NCBI RefSeq assembly: GCF_000620785.1
Contig: NZ_JIAI01000005.1
Span: forward strand, 124,001 to 188,000
Reading direction: 5' to 3'
DNA from: Actinospineispora acaciae DSM 45401
GTDB lineage: Bacteria > Actinomycetota > Actinomycetes > Mycobacteriales > Pseudonocardiaceae
DNA length: 64,000 nucleotides
A program made the translations under genes and the position numbers. Shown here piece by piece: positions 23,576 to 30,932 of the stretch (position 1 is the stretch's first letter; each line of letters opens with the position of its first letter). Under the pieces are notes generated by a model that saw only the letters and a program-made list of their open reading frames with translations, was not told where the DNA came from and made no database searches.

Positions 23576-24454
23576 ATGATCATGTCGTTCACCCTGATCT
23601 CAGGCCAGTACCGGATAGTCGGCGCCGCCCCGGACGGTGACTCGGTGCGCTTCTACTCGGCCGCGAAGAACGCCTTCCGGCGGGCCGGGTTGAACGTCCG
23701 CACCAACCAGGGCGGCGGCGCGCAGCTTCGGCTGGACGGGATCGACGCGCTGGAGACGCACTACACGCCGCAAGCCGGCGGCACCGGTCCGCTGCGCCAG
23801 CCCGCCGAGTTCGGTGACGCGGCCGCCGCGCGGCTGCTCGGCGCGCTCGGGTTCGACAAGGTCCGCCGCAATGACCACCAGACGGTGCTCTCGGCCAGCC
23901 CGAAGGCCACGCCGGGCCACATACTGACCCGGTTCGCCGACAAGTACGGGCGGTGCGTGTCGTTCGCGTTCGCCGGCGAGCCGCCGTTGGGGGAGAAGGA
24001 CCTCACGTCCGTGAACCTGACCGCCGAACGGGTCACCACCAGCGCGAACGTCGCCGTGCTCGCGGACGGGCTGGCCTACCCGACGTACTACAGCAAGCTG
24101 TTCCCCGACCTGCGCCAGGCGCTGAGCACCGCCGTCGAGTCGGCCCGCGCCGCCGGCTCCGGGCTGTGGCCGTCCGACCGCACCACCGCCGGTTTCACGG
24201 TGGCCGGCCTGGACACCCTCACCGATCAGGTTGTGATCATGCCCAAGCTGTTCCGCCGGCTGGTGGACTACCTCGCGCTCAACGACGGCGACTCGTCGCT
24301 GGCCGGGCTGCCGGAGTTCCTGGAGAGCCAGCAGGACCGGCTGGTGGTGCTCCCCGAGGGCCGTTTCACCGGGTTCGACAACGTGATCGAGGTGGACGGG
24401 CAGGACGTGCGGCTGCTTTACCCGCCGGAGGACCTGGTCTTCGTCGAGAAGTGA
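23576..24454 (+). CDS. Thermonuclease-like (SNase domain) protein
   Basis: About 292 residues. Starts at 23573, 23576 and 23582 are all possible; no clear RBS. The N-terminal two thirds match the staphylococcal nuclease fold: YRIVGAAPDGDSVRF, LRLDGIDALETHYTP, then a distal GLAYPTYYSKLFPDL with VESARAAGSGLWPSDR. These are equivalents of the GxxxxR...D and E...A...GLW elements of micrococcal nuclease. The usual catalytic Arg-Glu-Arg set is not clearly complete, so activity is uncertain. The C-terminal 90 residues (PKLFRRLVDYLALNDGDSSL onward) form an extra domain of unknown role. No signal peptide is evident, so the protein is probably cytosolic. Confidence 0.7.
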   Translation: MIMSFTLISGQYRIVGAAPDGDSVRFYSAAKNAFRRAGLNVRTNQGGGAQLRLDGIDALETHYTPQAGGTGPLRQPAEFGDAAAARLLGALGFDKVRRNDHQTVLSASPKATPGHILTRFADKYGRCVSFAFAGEPPLGEKDLTSVNLTAERVTTSANVAVLADGLAYPTYYSKLFPDLRQALSTAVESARAAGSGLWPSDRTTAGFTVAGLDTLTDQVVIMPKLFRRLVDYLALNDGDSSLAGLPEFLESQQDRLVVLPEGRFTGFDNVIEVDGQDVRLLYPPEDLVFVEK

Positions 24455-24459
24455 CGGGG

Positions 24460-25068
24460 TCAGCGCCTCGATTTACGGGGGTACCAGAGGGTCACGGTGG
24501 CCAGGGTGGCGCGGCCGCGCAGCACGAATGGGATCGGCGTGCCCGGTTCGGGGTCGCGCCCGCCGCCGGGCAGCAGCCGCCGCAGCCGGTGCCGGTGCCG
24601 CTCGGCCTCCGCCCGGTGGCGCACCGAGCCGGCGACCAGCTCCAGCCCGTCGGTGTCCACCTCGGCGTCCGCCGGCAGCACCACCCGGGTCGAGCTCATG
24701 CTCGCGGTGACCTCGATGACCACCTCCGGCACCCGGATCACCGCCTCGGTGAAGTCCAGCGTGGTGCGCTGGCCGAGGCCGAGGATGCGGACCAGCTCGG
24801 GCGCGGTCCACTGGCCGGAGCGCTGCACCTGGCCGAAGGCCACGTCCAGCTCCAGCGGCACCAGCTCCGGGGGCGGGCCGCCGGGCAGGTCGGCGAGCAC
24901 GGCGAGCAGCTCGGGGCGGGTGCGCGCGGCCCACGCGGTCTCGGCCCGGTCGCTGAACTCGACGGGCGTGATCCGGCCCTCCTCCATGGCGGTGGCCAGC
25001 GCGGCGACGGTGCGCTCGCGGTCCAGGTCGGACGCCCGGGCCTCGGTGGGATCGATCTCGCCGGACAC
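24460..25068 (-). CDS. DUF1707 (SHOCT-like) domain protein
   Basis: 202 residues. The N-terminal DUF1707 module (about residues 10-62) reads RASDLDRERTVAALATAMEE, then EFSDRAETAWAARTRPELLAVLADLP. The second half is a beta-rich LiaF/DUF2154-like segment with VVIEVTASMSSTRVVLP and LELVAGSVRHR. Such proteins are common in actinobacteria and are thought to relate to membrane or envelope stress sensing, without proven function. There is no membrane helix. It is convergent with the nuclease gene, 5 bp apart. Confidence 0.82.
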   Translation of the reverse strand: MSGEIDPTEARASDLDRERTVAALATAMEEGRITPVEFSDRAETAWAARTRPELLAVLADLPGGPPPELVPLELDVAFGQVQRSGQWTAPELVRILGLGQRTTLDFTEAVIRVPEVVIEVTASMSSTRVVLPADAEVDTDGLELVAGSVRHRAEAERHRHRLRRLLPGGGRDPEPGTPIPFVLRGRATLATVTLWYPRKSRR

Positions 25069-25115
25069 GCGGTTACGTTAGCCGCCCGCGCCCACGCCCG
25101 GAGCAAGAACCTGTA

Positions 25116-25895
25116 TCAGTTCCCCAGGTGTTCGGTGATCAGCTTGTTCGCCTCGTCGGCGCGCTCGATGGTGAGCAGGTGCGCGGCGTCGAGCACCTCC
25201 AGCCGGGCGTCGGGGATGCCGGCCGCGATCACGTCGGCGTGCGGGTCCTTGGGGGTGGACGGGTCCGCCGCGCCGGCGATCATCAGCGTGGGCGCCTGGA
25301 TCGCGCCGAGCCGGTGCACGTGGTCCCAGTCCCGCAGCGCCTGGCAGCAGGCCAGGTAACCGGCGTCCGGGGTGTCGCGGACCATCGCCTCGGCCCACGC
25401 CGCCTTGTCCGGGTGCGCGGCCGCGTACGCGGGGGTGAACCAGCGGGTGGCCGTCGCCTCGGCGATCGACTCGGTGCCGCCGGCGGCCACCGTGGCGATC
25501 CGCTCCGGCCACGGCGACGGCTCGCCGAACCGAGCGGTGGTCGCGCACAGCACCAGCCGGTCGATCCGCCGGGGCTCCTCGGAGGCGAGGTACATGCCGA
25601 CCATGCCGCCCAGCGACAGCCCGAGGAAGCTGACCCGCTCCAGCTCCAGGCGGTCCATGAGCGCGAGCGCGTCGCCGGCCAGGTCGGCGACCGTGTACGG
25701 GCCGGCGGGCACCGGCGACTCGCCGTGGCCCCGGTGGTCCACCCTGATCACCCGCCAGTTCGGCGTCAACGCGGGTAATTGCGGGCGCCACATCTCCAGC
25801 GTGCTGCCCAGCGAACCGAGCAGCAGCAGCGGCGGGCCGTCGGGCCGGCCGTCCTCGACGTGGTGCAGCGTGACCGGTTCGCGGTCGCCCATCAT
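25116..25895 (-). CDS. pcaD: 3-oxoadipate enol-lactonase
   Basis: 259-residue alpha/beta hydrolase. The nucleophile Ser is in FLGLSLGGMVG (about residues 95-105), the acid is in IAGAADPSTP, and the catalytic His is in DAAHLLTIE (about 237-245). SLGSTLEMWRPQLPAL and DHRGHGESPVPAGPYTV match PcaD closely. It hydrolyses 3-oxoadipate enol-lactone to 3-oxoadipate in the beta-ketoadipate pathway. It is the last gene of pcaI-pcaJ-pcaD, with pcaJ ending 4 bp upstream. The upstream pathway genes (pcaGHBC, pcaF) are not in the window. Confidence 0.9.
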   Translation of the reverse strand: MMGDREPVTLHHVEDGRPDGPPLLLLGSLGSTLEMWRPQLPALTPNWRVIRVDHRGHGESPVPAGPYTVADLAGDALALMDRLELERVSFLGLSLGGMVGMYLASEEPRRIDRLVLCATTARFGEPSPWPERIATVAAGGTESIAEATATRWFTPAYAAAHPDKAAWAEAMVRDTPDAGYLACCQALRDWDHVHRLGAIQAPTLMIAGAADPSTPKDPHADVIAAGIPDARLEVLDAAHLLTIERADEANKLITEHLGN

Positions 25896-25899
25896 GTCG

Positions 25900-26652
25900 T
25901 CATTCCCCCACGGTCCGCAGTGAGCGCAGGATCTCCAGTTCGCGCGCGGTCGGCGCCGGGGTCTCGACCAGAGGTTCGGCGGCGAGCGCGAGCGGCCAGC
26001 CGGTCTCGGCCCTGACCTGTTCGACGTCCACCCCGGGGTGCAGGCCGGTCAGGGTCAGCTCGCGCGTCTCCGGATCGGGCTCCAGCACGCCCAGGTCGGT
26101 GATCACCCTGGTCGGGCCGGCGCCGGTCACGCCCAGCCGCTCGCGGTCGCCGGGGCCGCTGCCGTAGCCCACCGACGTCATGAAGTCCACCGTGTCGACG
26201 AACGCCCGCAGCCGATGCCGCATCACGATCAGCACATGGCCGCAGGACGCCGCGATCTCCGGCGCGCCGCCGGATCCGGGCAGCCGCACCTTCGGCTCGT
26301 CGTAGTCGCCGATCACTGTGGTGTTGATGTTGCCGAACCTGTCCAGCTGGGCGCCGGACAGGAAGCCGACGCTGATCCGCCCCGGCTGCAGCCAGTAGTT
26401 GAACACCTCGGGGACGCTGACCACCGTCAGCGCGGACTCGGCCAGCACGCCGTCGCCGATGGACAGCGGCAGCAGCTCGGGGCGGGTGTCCAGGGTGCCC
26501 GACTCGTAGATCAGCACGATGTTCGGCGCGTGCAGCCGCCGGGCCAGGTTGGCCGCCGTGGACGGCAGCCCGATGCCCACGAAGCACACGTCGCCGTCGC
26601 TCAGCGCGCGGGCGGCGGCCACCGTCATCATCTCGTCGGCGGTGTAGCTCAC
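25900..26652 (-). CDS. pcaJ: 3-oxoadipate CoA-transferase, subunit B
   Basis: 250 residues. The GTG at 26652 overlaps the pcaI stop as GTGA. CoA-transferase family I beta-type features are VGIGLPSTAANLARRLHAP, LIYESGTLDTRPE with the probable catalytic Glu (about residues 47-59), GFLSGAQLDRFGNINTTVIG and MRHRLRAFVDTVDFMTS. With subunit A it transfers CoA from succinyl-CoA to 3-oxoadipate. A related pair, IpdAB, acts in steroid ring degradation, but the pcaD neighbour favours 3-oxoadipate. Confidence 0.88.
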   Translation of the reverse strand: MSYTADEMMTVAAARALSDGDVCFVGIGLPSTAANLARRLHAPNIVLIYESGTLDTRPELLPLSIGDGVLAESALTVVSVPEVFNYWLQPGRISVGFLSGAQLDRFGNINTTVIGDYDEPKVRLPGSGGAPEIAASCGHVLIVMRHRLRAFVDTVDFMTSVGYGSGPGDRERLGVTGAGPTRVITDLGVLEPDPETRELTLTGLHPGVDVEQVRAETGWPLALAAEPLVETPAPTARELEILRSLRTVGE

Positions 26653-27452
26653 GGGGAGACCAACTCCTTCAGCCACGCCGAGAACTTCTCCCGGTCCCGG
26701 CTCACCGCGTCCCAGGCCCGGTATGCCGCGTTGTCCCGTTCGTAGTAGCCGTGCGCGTAGGACGGCTTCGCCCCGCCAGGGGCCAGCGCCACCGCGTCGA
26801 TGACCCAGGACGGCAGCAGCACCGCGCCAGGCACCGGGTCCAGGGTGTCGACGATCTCCTCCACGGTGACCAGCGAGTGCTTCGCCGCCAGCACCGCCTC
26901 CTTCTGCACCCCGGTGATGCCCCACAGCTGGACGTTGCCGGCGCGGTCGGCGCGCTGCGCGTGCACGATCGCCAGGTCCGGGTTGAGGGCGGCCACGGCG
27001 GCCAGCCGCTCGCCGGTGAACGGGCAGGTCACGGTGCTGATGGTGTCGGTGTGCGCGGGCAGGTCGGTGCCGGCGTAGCCGCGCAGCACGCCGAACGGCA
27101 GCCCGGACGCCCCGGCCTGGTACCTGTTGGCCATCCCGGCGTGGCTGTGCTCCTCGATCTCCAGCGGCTCCGGCCAGCCGTGCGCGAGCGCGTCGCGCAT
27201 CCTGTGCAGCGAGCCGACGCCCGGGTTGCCGCCCCAGGAGAACACCAGCTTGGACGCGCAGCCCGCGCCGATCATCCGGTCGTAGATCAGGTCGGGGGTC
27301 ATCCGGATCAACGTCAGCCCGCGCCGGCGCTGCCGGATGATCTCGTGGCCGGCGGCGAACGGGATCAGATGGGTGAAGCCTTCGAGCGCGACCGAGTCGC
27401 CGTCGTGCACCAACTGCTCGACCGCCTCGGTCAGCGTCATGATCTCGGCCAT
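26649..27452 (-). CDS. pcaI: 3-oxoadipate CoA-transferase, subunit A
   Basis: 267 residues, ATG at 27452. Glutaconate CoA-transferase-type alpha subunit with ALEGFTHLIPFAAGHEIIRQ (about residues 22-41), LIYDRMIGAGCASKLVFSWG, GNPGVGSLHRMRDAL and VHAQRADRAGNVQLWGITG. It is the first gene of the pca operon on the minus strand. The region upstream (27453-27571) has no clear operator, and no IclR- or LysR-type pca regulator is adjacent, so control is probably encoded elsewhere. Confidence 0.88.
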   Translation of the reverse strand: MAEIMTLTEAVEQLVHDGDSVALEGFTHLIPFAAGHEIIRQRRRGLTLIRMTPDLIYDRMIGAGCASKLVFSWGGNPGVGSLHRMRDALAHGWPEPLEIEEHSHAGMANRYQAGASGLPFGVLRGYAGTDLPAHTDTISTVTCPFTGERLAAVAALNPDLAIVHAQRADRAGNVQLWGITGVQKEAVLAAKHSLVTVEEIVDTLDPVPGAVLLPSWVIDAVALAPGGAKPSYAHGYYERDNAAYRAWDAVSRDREKFSAWLKELVSP

Positions 27453-27571
27453 CCGGCTCCGTCCCGCTCGTAGGCCTGCACGTCCCTGACAGTTGAACGC
27501 GCATGACCGTCTCGGCCGAACGTTAGCCGTCGCCGCGTGGCCCCGCCAACGGGCCGTCCGGTGATCGGACG

Positions 27572-28966
27572 CTACCGGGCGCGCTTCGGCGTCAGGCCGA
27601 GGACGACCGCCGCCGAGGCGGCGACCAACAGCGCGATCATGGTGATCATGCTGCCGGTGATGGCCGCCGGGTAGCCGCCGGCCAGCCCGGCGAAGAACAC
27701 GGCGCCGAGCACCGCGACACCGAGCGCGCCGCCGAACTGCTGGACGGTGCTCAGGATGCCCGAGGCGGAGCCGGCGTGCCGAGGTGGCACCGCCGCGAGA
27801 TAGAGCGTGACCAGCGGCGGAATGCACAGGTTGATCCCGGCGCCGAGCAGCACCAGCCCGGGCACCAGCGCCCACGCGCCCACCCTCGGCGCGCCGCCGG
27901 CGGCGACCAGCACGGCCAGCGCGCCCAGCACGGCCGCCGCGCACCCGGTGAGCACCACCCGGCGGCCGTAGCGGACGGTGAGCCGGCCGATGAACGGCGC
28001 CACCGGCAGGGCGCCGGCCGGGAACGCGACGGTGACCAGCCCGGCGGCCAGCGGCGAGTAGCCCTGCCCGTCCTGCAGCCACAGCGCGAACACCAGCAGG
28101 AACCCGCTGAAGCCGGAGAACGCCAGCAGCATCACGGCCAGCCCGGTGGCGACCGGCCGCAGCCGCAGCAGCTCGACGGGCAACAGCGCGCCCGGCCGCC
28201 CGCGCTCGGCCAGCGCCAGCCCGACCACCGCGCCGAGCCCCACCACCAGGCACCCGGCGCACCACGCCGGCCAGCCGTAGCGCTGGCCCTCCAGCAGCGG
28301 GAACACGATCGCGACCAACCCCACGGTGAGCACCGCGGCGGCCACCGGGCGCGGGCGGGCGGCGCCGCCGGCCCGGCTCTCCGGGATCAGCCACGCGCCG
28401 AGCCCGACCAGCACGAACACGGCGGGCACGGTGACCAGGAAGATCGTGCGCCAGCCCAGGCCGCCGAGGTCCGCGGTGACCAGCACACCGCCCAGCGCGA
28501 GCCCGCCGGCCTGCGCGAACGAGGAGATGATGCCGAACACGCCGAACACGGTGGCCCGCTCCCTGCCGTGAAAGATGGTGTACATGATGCTCATCACCTG
28601 CGGGGTGAGCGCGGCGGCGGCCAGGCCCTGAGCGGCGCGCGCCGCGATCAGCTCGCCAGGGCCGTGCGCGAGGCCGCACCACGCGCTGGCCAGGCCGAAG
28701 GCGGCGAGCCCGACCAGGAACACCCGCTTGCGGCCCCACAGGTCGCCGAGGCGCGCCGCCGTGATCAGCGCGACGGCGAACGCCAGCAGGTAGCCGGCGG
28801 AGATCCACTCCAGGTCGGTGGGGCCGGCGCCGAGGCCGCGCTGGATCGCGGGCAGCGCGACGTTGACGATCGTCACGCTCAGCAGGTCCAGCGCGAAGGC
28901 CAGGATCAGTACAACCATCGCCGCCCACCTGCGCGAGTACGGCGCCTCCGGCTCGGTCTCGGTCAT
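27572..28966 (-). CDS. MFS transporter, DHA2/EmrB-QacA type
   Basis: 464 residues from the ATG at 28966; an in-frame GTG at 28984 is possible. Fourteen-helix layout. The first helix has LDLLSVTIVNVALPAIQRGL (motif D1 of DHA2). Motif A is RLGDLWGRKRVFLVGLAAFG, motif B is ARAAQGLAAAAL, and motif C type is ALGGVLVTADLGGLGWRTIF. It exports drugs or toxic metabolites by proton antiport. It is divergent from a MarR regulator, with two palindromic operators between them, so it is an inducible efflux pump. Confidence 0.92.
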   Translation of the reverse strand: MTETEPEAPYSRRWAAMVVLILAFALDLLSVTIVNVALPAIQRGLGAGPTDLEWISAGYLLAFAVALITAARLGDLWGRKRVFLVGLAAFGLASAWCGLAHGPGELIAARAAQGLAAAALTPQVMSIMYTIFHGRERATVFGVFGIISSFAQAGGLALGGVLVTADLGGLGWRTIFLVTVPAVFVLVGLGAWLIPESRAGGAARPRPVAAAVLTVGLVAIVFPLLEGQRYGWPAWCAGCLVVGLGAVVGLALAERGRPGALLPVELLRLRPVATGLAVMLLAFSGFSGFLLVFALWLQDGQGYSPLAAGLVTVAFPAGALPVAPFIGRLTVRYGRRVVLTGCAAAVLGALAVLVAAGGAPRVGAWALVPGLVLLGAGINLCIPPLVTLYLAAVPPRHAGSASGILSTVQQFGGALGVAVLGAVFFAGLAGGYPAAITGSMITMIALLVAASAAVVLGLTPKRAR

Positions 28967-29021
28967 GGCGTCTTCGGTCGTCACGGCGCTGCGCCCCCGG
29001 TGAGAAGTAAGGTCGTGATGA

Positions 29022-29085
29022 ACGACAGAGTCGTGCCGACGGCTATGTCGTGTGAGCGATTCTGTCGTACAAACGACTAAGTCGT
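29022..29085. promoter_or_regulatory. MarR-type operators between efflux pump and regulator
   Basis: Two short palindromes of one kind: ACGAC-AGA-GTCGT (29022-29034) and ACGACT-A-AGTCGT (29073-29085), about 51 bp apart. Two further ACGACA/TGTCGT half-sites lie between them (TCTGTCGT at about 29061). The arrangement covers the divergent promoters of the MFS and MarR genes. Confidence 0.78.
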
Positions 29086-29116
29086 CGTCGCGACACATTA
29101 CGGACGGAGGTCGTCG

Positions 29117-29587
29117 GTGGCAAGCGAATCGACGGAGCGGTGCTGCCTGCTGCGCACCATCGGTGCGGCCACCCGCCGGCACGCGGCCGCGGCCATGCGG
29201 TTCGACCACGAGGTGGGCGCGAAGGCGGGCCTGACGCTGAGCAGCTGCGAGGCGCAGTTCGTCAACCTGCTGCGGCTGCACGGCCCGCTCAGCCCCGGCC
29301 AGCTCGGTCGGCTCGCCGGGTACACCTCGTCCGGCACCATCACCGGCGTCCTCGACCGGCTGGAACGGGCCGGTTACGTCAGCCGCACCCGCAGCACCAC
29401 GGACCGGCGCAAGGTGAGCGTGTCGCTCAACCAGGACTGGCTGGAGGACGAGGACGCGCCGCGCGCGCGGCGCCTGGCCGACGTGGTCACCGGCTTCACC
29501 GACGACCAGCTCGCCACCGTCGCCGAGTTCCTGACCAGGCTCGCCGACGCCGAGGCCAGGGCCGACACGCGCCTGGCCGCCGGATAG
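29117..29587 (+). CDS. MarR family transcriptional regulator
   Basis: 156 residues, GTG start with GGAGG 7 nt upstream. The winged HTH has LTLSSCEAQFVNLLRLHGPL, then GQLGRLAGYTSSGTITGVLD, RLERAGYVSRTRSTTDRRKV (about residues 38-100), including the wing residues DRRK. It is the likely repressor of the divergent MFS pump through the ACGAC...GTCGT sites. A Cys pair near the N-terminus (RCCLL) and Cys in SSCEAQ could be redox sensors; that is a guess. Confidence 0.9.
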   Translation: MASESTERCCLLRTIGAATRRHAAAAMRFDHEVGAKAGLTLSSCEAQFVNLLRLHGPLSPGQLGRLAGYTSSGTITGVLDRLERAGYVSRTRSTTDRRKVSVSLNQDWLEDEDAPRARRLADVVTGFTDDQLATVAEFLTRLADAEARADTRLAAG

Positions 29588-29590
29588 GCG

Positions 29591-29950
29591 TCACCGGGGC
29601 CAGAGTTCTTCCATGCTGGTGGCCAGGCTCCGGATGGCCGGGTCGCCGTGCAGCCGGAGCCTGGCCATCGCCAGCTCGTACGCCTCGTTGTCGGCTCGCC
29701 TGCCGATCACCCAGACGACCACGACGTCGCCGTTCGGCCGTACCTGGTAGACGATCCGGACGGATCGGTTGCCGACGACCAGCTTGCGGAAGTTCGTCAG
29801 GTTGGTGGTGGACCGGCGGCCCAGCGGCTGGCCGCGCTTCTCCGGCTCCGTCTCGAGCTTGACCAGTCCTTTCGCCGCGAGCCGCCGGGTGGCGCCGTCC
29901 AGGTCCAGGAAGTCCTCGCGGGCCTCCTCGGTCAGGATGACCCTGGCCAC
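29591..29950 (-). CDS. RelE/ParE-superfamily toxin
   Basis: 119 residues, GTG start 3 nt after the antitoxin stop. The N-terminus ARVILTEEAREDFLDLDG, the central NLTNFRKLVVGNRSVRIVYQ and the strand VVVVWVIGRRADNEAYELA match RelE-type mRNA interferases. The extension after GRRADN (about 25 residues, ending SMEELWPR) is longer than usual. RelE family members cleave ribosome-bound mRNA, while ParE members poison gyrase; sequence here favours RelE. It is convergent with marR, 3 bp away. Confidence 0.85.
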   Translation of the reverse strand: MARVILTEEAREDFLDLDGATRRLAAKGLVKLETEPEKRGQPLGRRSTTNLTNFRKLVVGNRSVRIVYQVRPNGDVVVVWVIGRRADNEAYELAMARLRLHGDPAIRSLATSMEELWPR

Positions 29951-29953
29951 GGG

Positions 29954-30259
29954 TCAGGCCTCGTCGGTGAGCTCGTCCCGATCGATGCCCGCCTCGGCGA
30001 GCACGTCGTCAAGGGCGTACCGACGACCGGAGTCGGCGGCCGTGCGGACCAGCGCGATGCTGAGCAACCGCAGGTCGTCCTCCAGCTCGTCGAGGCGCCG
30101 CAGCCGGTCCATGGTGGGGATGTCGACGATGGCGGCCACCGGCTTGTTGTTGCGGACCAGCACCTGCGGCCGGCCGTGCTCGGCGTCGGAGGCGAGCTTG
30201 GACACGCCCCGGTTGCTGGCGTCGGTGACGCTGATCAGGTCGCCGGTGTCGACGTTCAT
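29954..30259 (-). CDS. Phd/YefM-family antitoxin
   Basis: 101 residues. The ATG at 30259 has CGGAGG 6 nt upstream, so it is preferred over the GTG- or ATG-type starts up to 30286. The Phd fold is seen in ISVTDASNRGVSKLASDAEH, then GRPQVLVRNNKPVAAIVDIP (about residues 8-47), a DNA-binding dimer element that normally autorepresses. The C-terminal acidic helix (LEDDLRLLSIALVRTAADSG onward) is the toxin-neutralising part. The upstream promoter region has CCATATGG (30283-30290) and CTACCTAGATAG (30299-30310), candidate autorepression sites. Confidence 0.85.
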   Translation of the reverse strand: MNVDTGDLISVTDASNRGVSKLASDAEHGRPQVLVRNNKPVAAIVDIPTMDRLRRLDELEDDLRLLSIALVRTAADSGRRYALDDVLAEAGIDRDELTDEA

Positions 30260-30322
30260 GCCGGGCCTCCGCTCTCCACGCGCCATATGGGCCGAATTCT
30301 ACCTAGATAGCACGCTGCGACG

Positions 30323-30925
30323 CTAGTGCGCGGCTACTGACTCGCGGAGCACCTGTGACCAGCGGGAGATGATCTGGCGGCGGCGGGGGGTGTCGTCGGC
30401 GAGCAGGTTGGCCAGGCCGAGGCCCCTGGCCAGGTCGAGGGTGGCCTGCACCAGCTCGCGCACGCCCGGGTGCGACTCGTCGATGCCCAGCAGCTCGACG
30501 GCCACCCGGTGCGCCTCCCGGCCGACCCTGGCCTGCAGCGGCAGCACGACGGCGCGCAGCGACTCGTCGGTGGACGCGGCCACCCACAGGTGCAGCGCGG
30601 CGCGGAACGTCGGGCCGGTGTAGAGCTCCAGCAGCAGGTCCACCACCGGTTCGATCCGGGGCGGGCCGGGCGGCAGGTCGGCGGCGCGGGCGCGCAGGTG
30701 GCGGACCTGTTCCTCGCCGAGGTGGATGACCGCGGCGGTGACCAGGTCCTCCCTGGTGGGGAAGTGGTGTTGGGCGGCGCCCCTGGACACCCCGGCGCGC
30801 TCGGCGATCACGGACACCGTCGCGCCGGTCCAGCCCCGTTCGGACAGGCAGCTCACGGCGGCGTCCAGCAGGCCCCGGCGGGTGGTCCGGCTGCGTGCCT
30901 GTTGCGGCTGGCGCACGGTGGTCAT
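30323..30925 (-). CDS. TetR family regulator of the acyl-CoA carboxylase operon
   Basis: 200 residues. HTH: RGLLDAAVSCLSERGWTGAT, then VSVIAERAGVSRGAAQHHFP (about residues 17-56), where AAQHHF replaces the more usual TxYxHF. The C-terminal domain belongs to the TetR_C group found beside accA/accD genes in actinobacteria. It is the last gene of the AtuA-AccD-AccA-TetR operon, 7 bp after accA, so it should autoregulate via the palindrome upstream of the first gene (36214-36235). Confidence 0.9.
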   Translation of the reverse strand: MTTVRQPQQARSRTTRRGLLDAAVSCLSERGWTGATVSVIAERAGVSRGAAQHHFPTREDLVTAAVIHLGEEQVRHLRARAADLPPGPPRIEPVVDLLLELYTGPTFRAALHLWVAASTDESLRAVVLPLQARVGREAHRVAVELLGIDESHPGVRELVQATLDLARGLGLANLLADDTPRRRQIISRWSQVLRESVAAH

Positions 30926-30932
30926 GAGGCTG

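Noticed and set aside
25900..27452. Steroid ring-degradation CoA-transferase (IpdAB)
   Set aside because: Sequence is related, but the direct pcaD neighbour favours the beta-ketoadipate enzymes PcaIJ.
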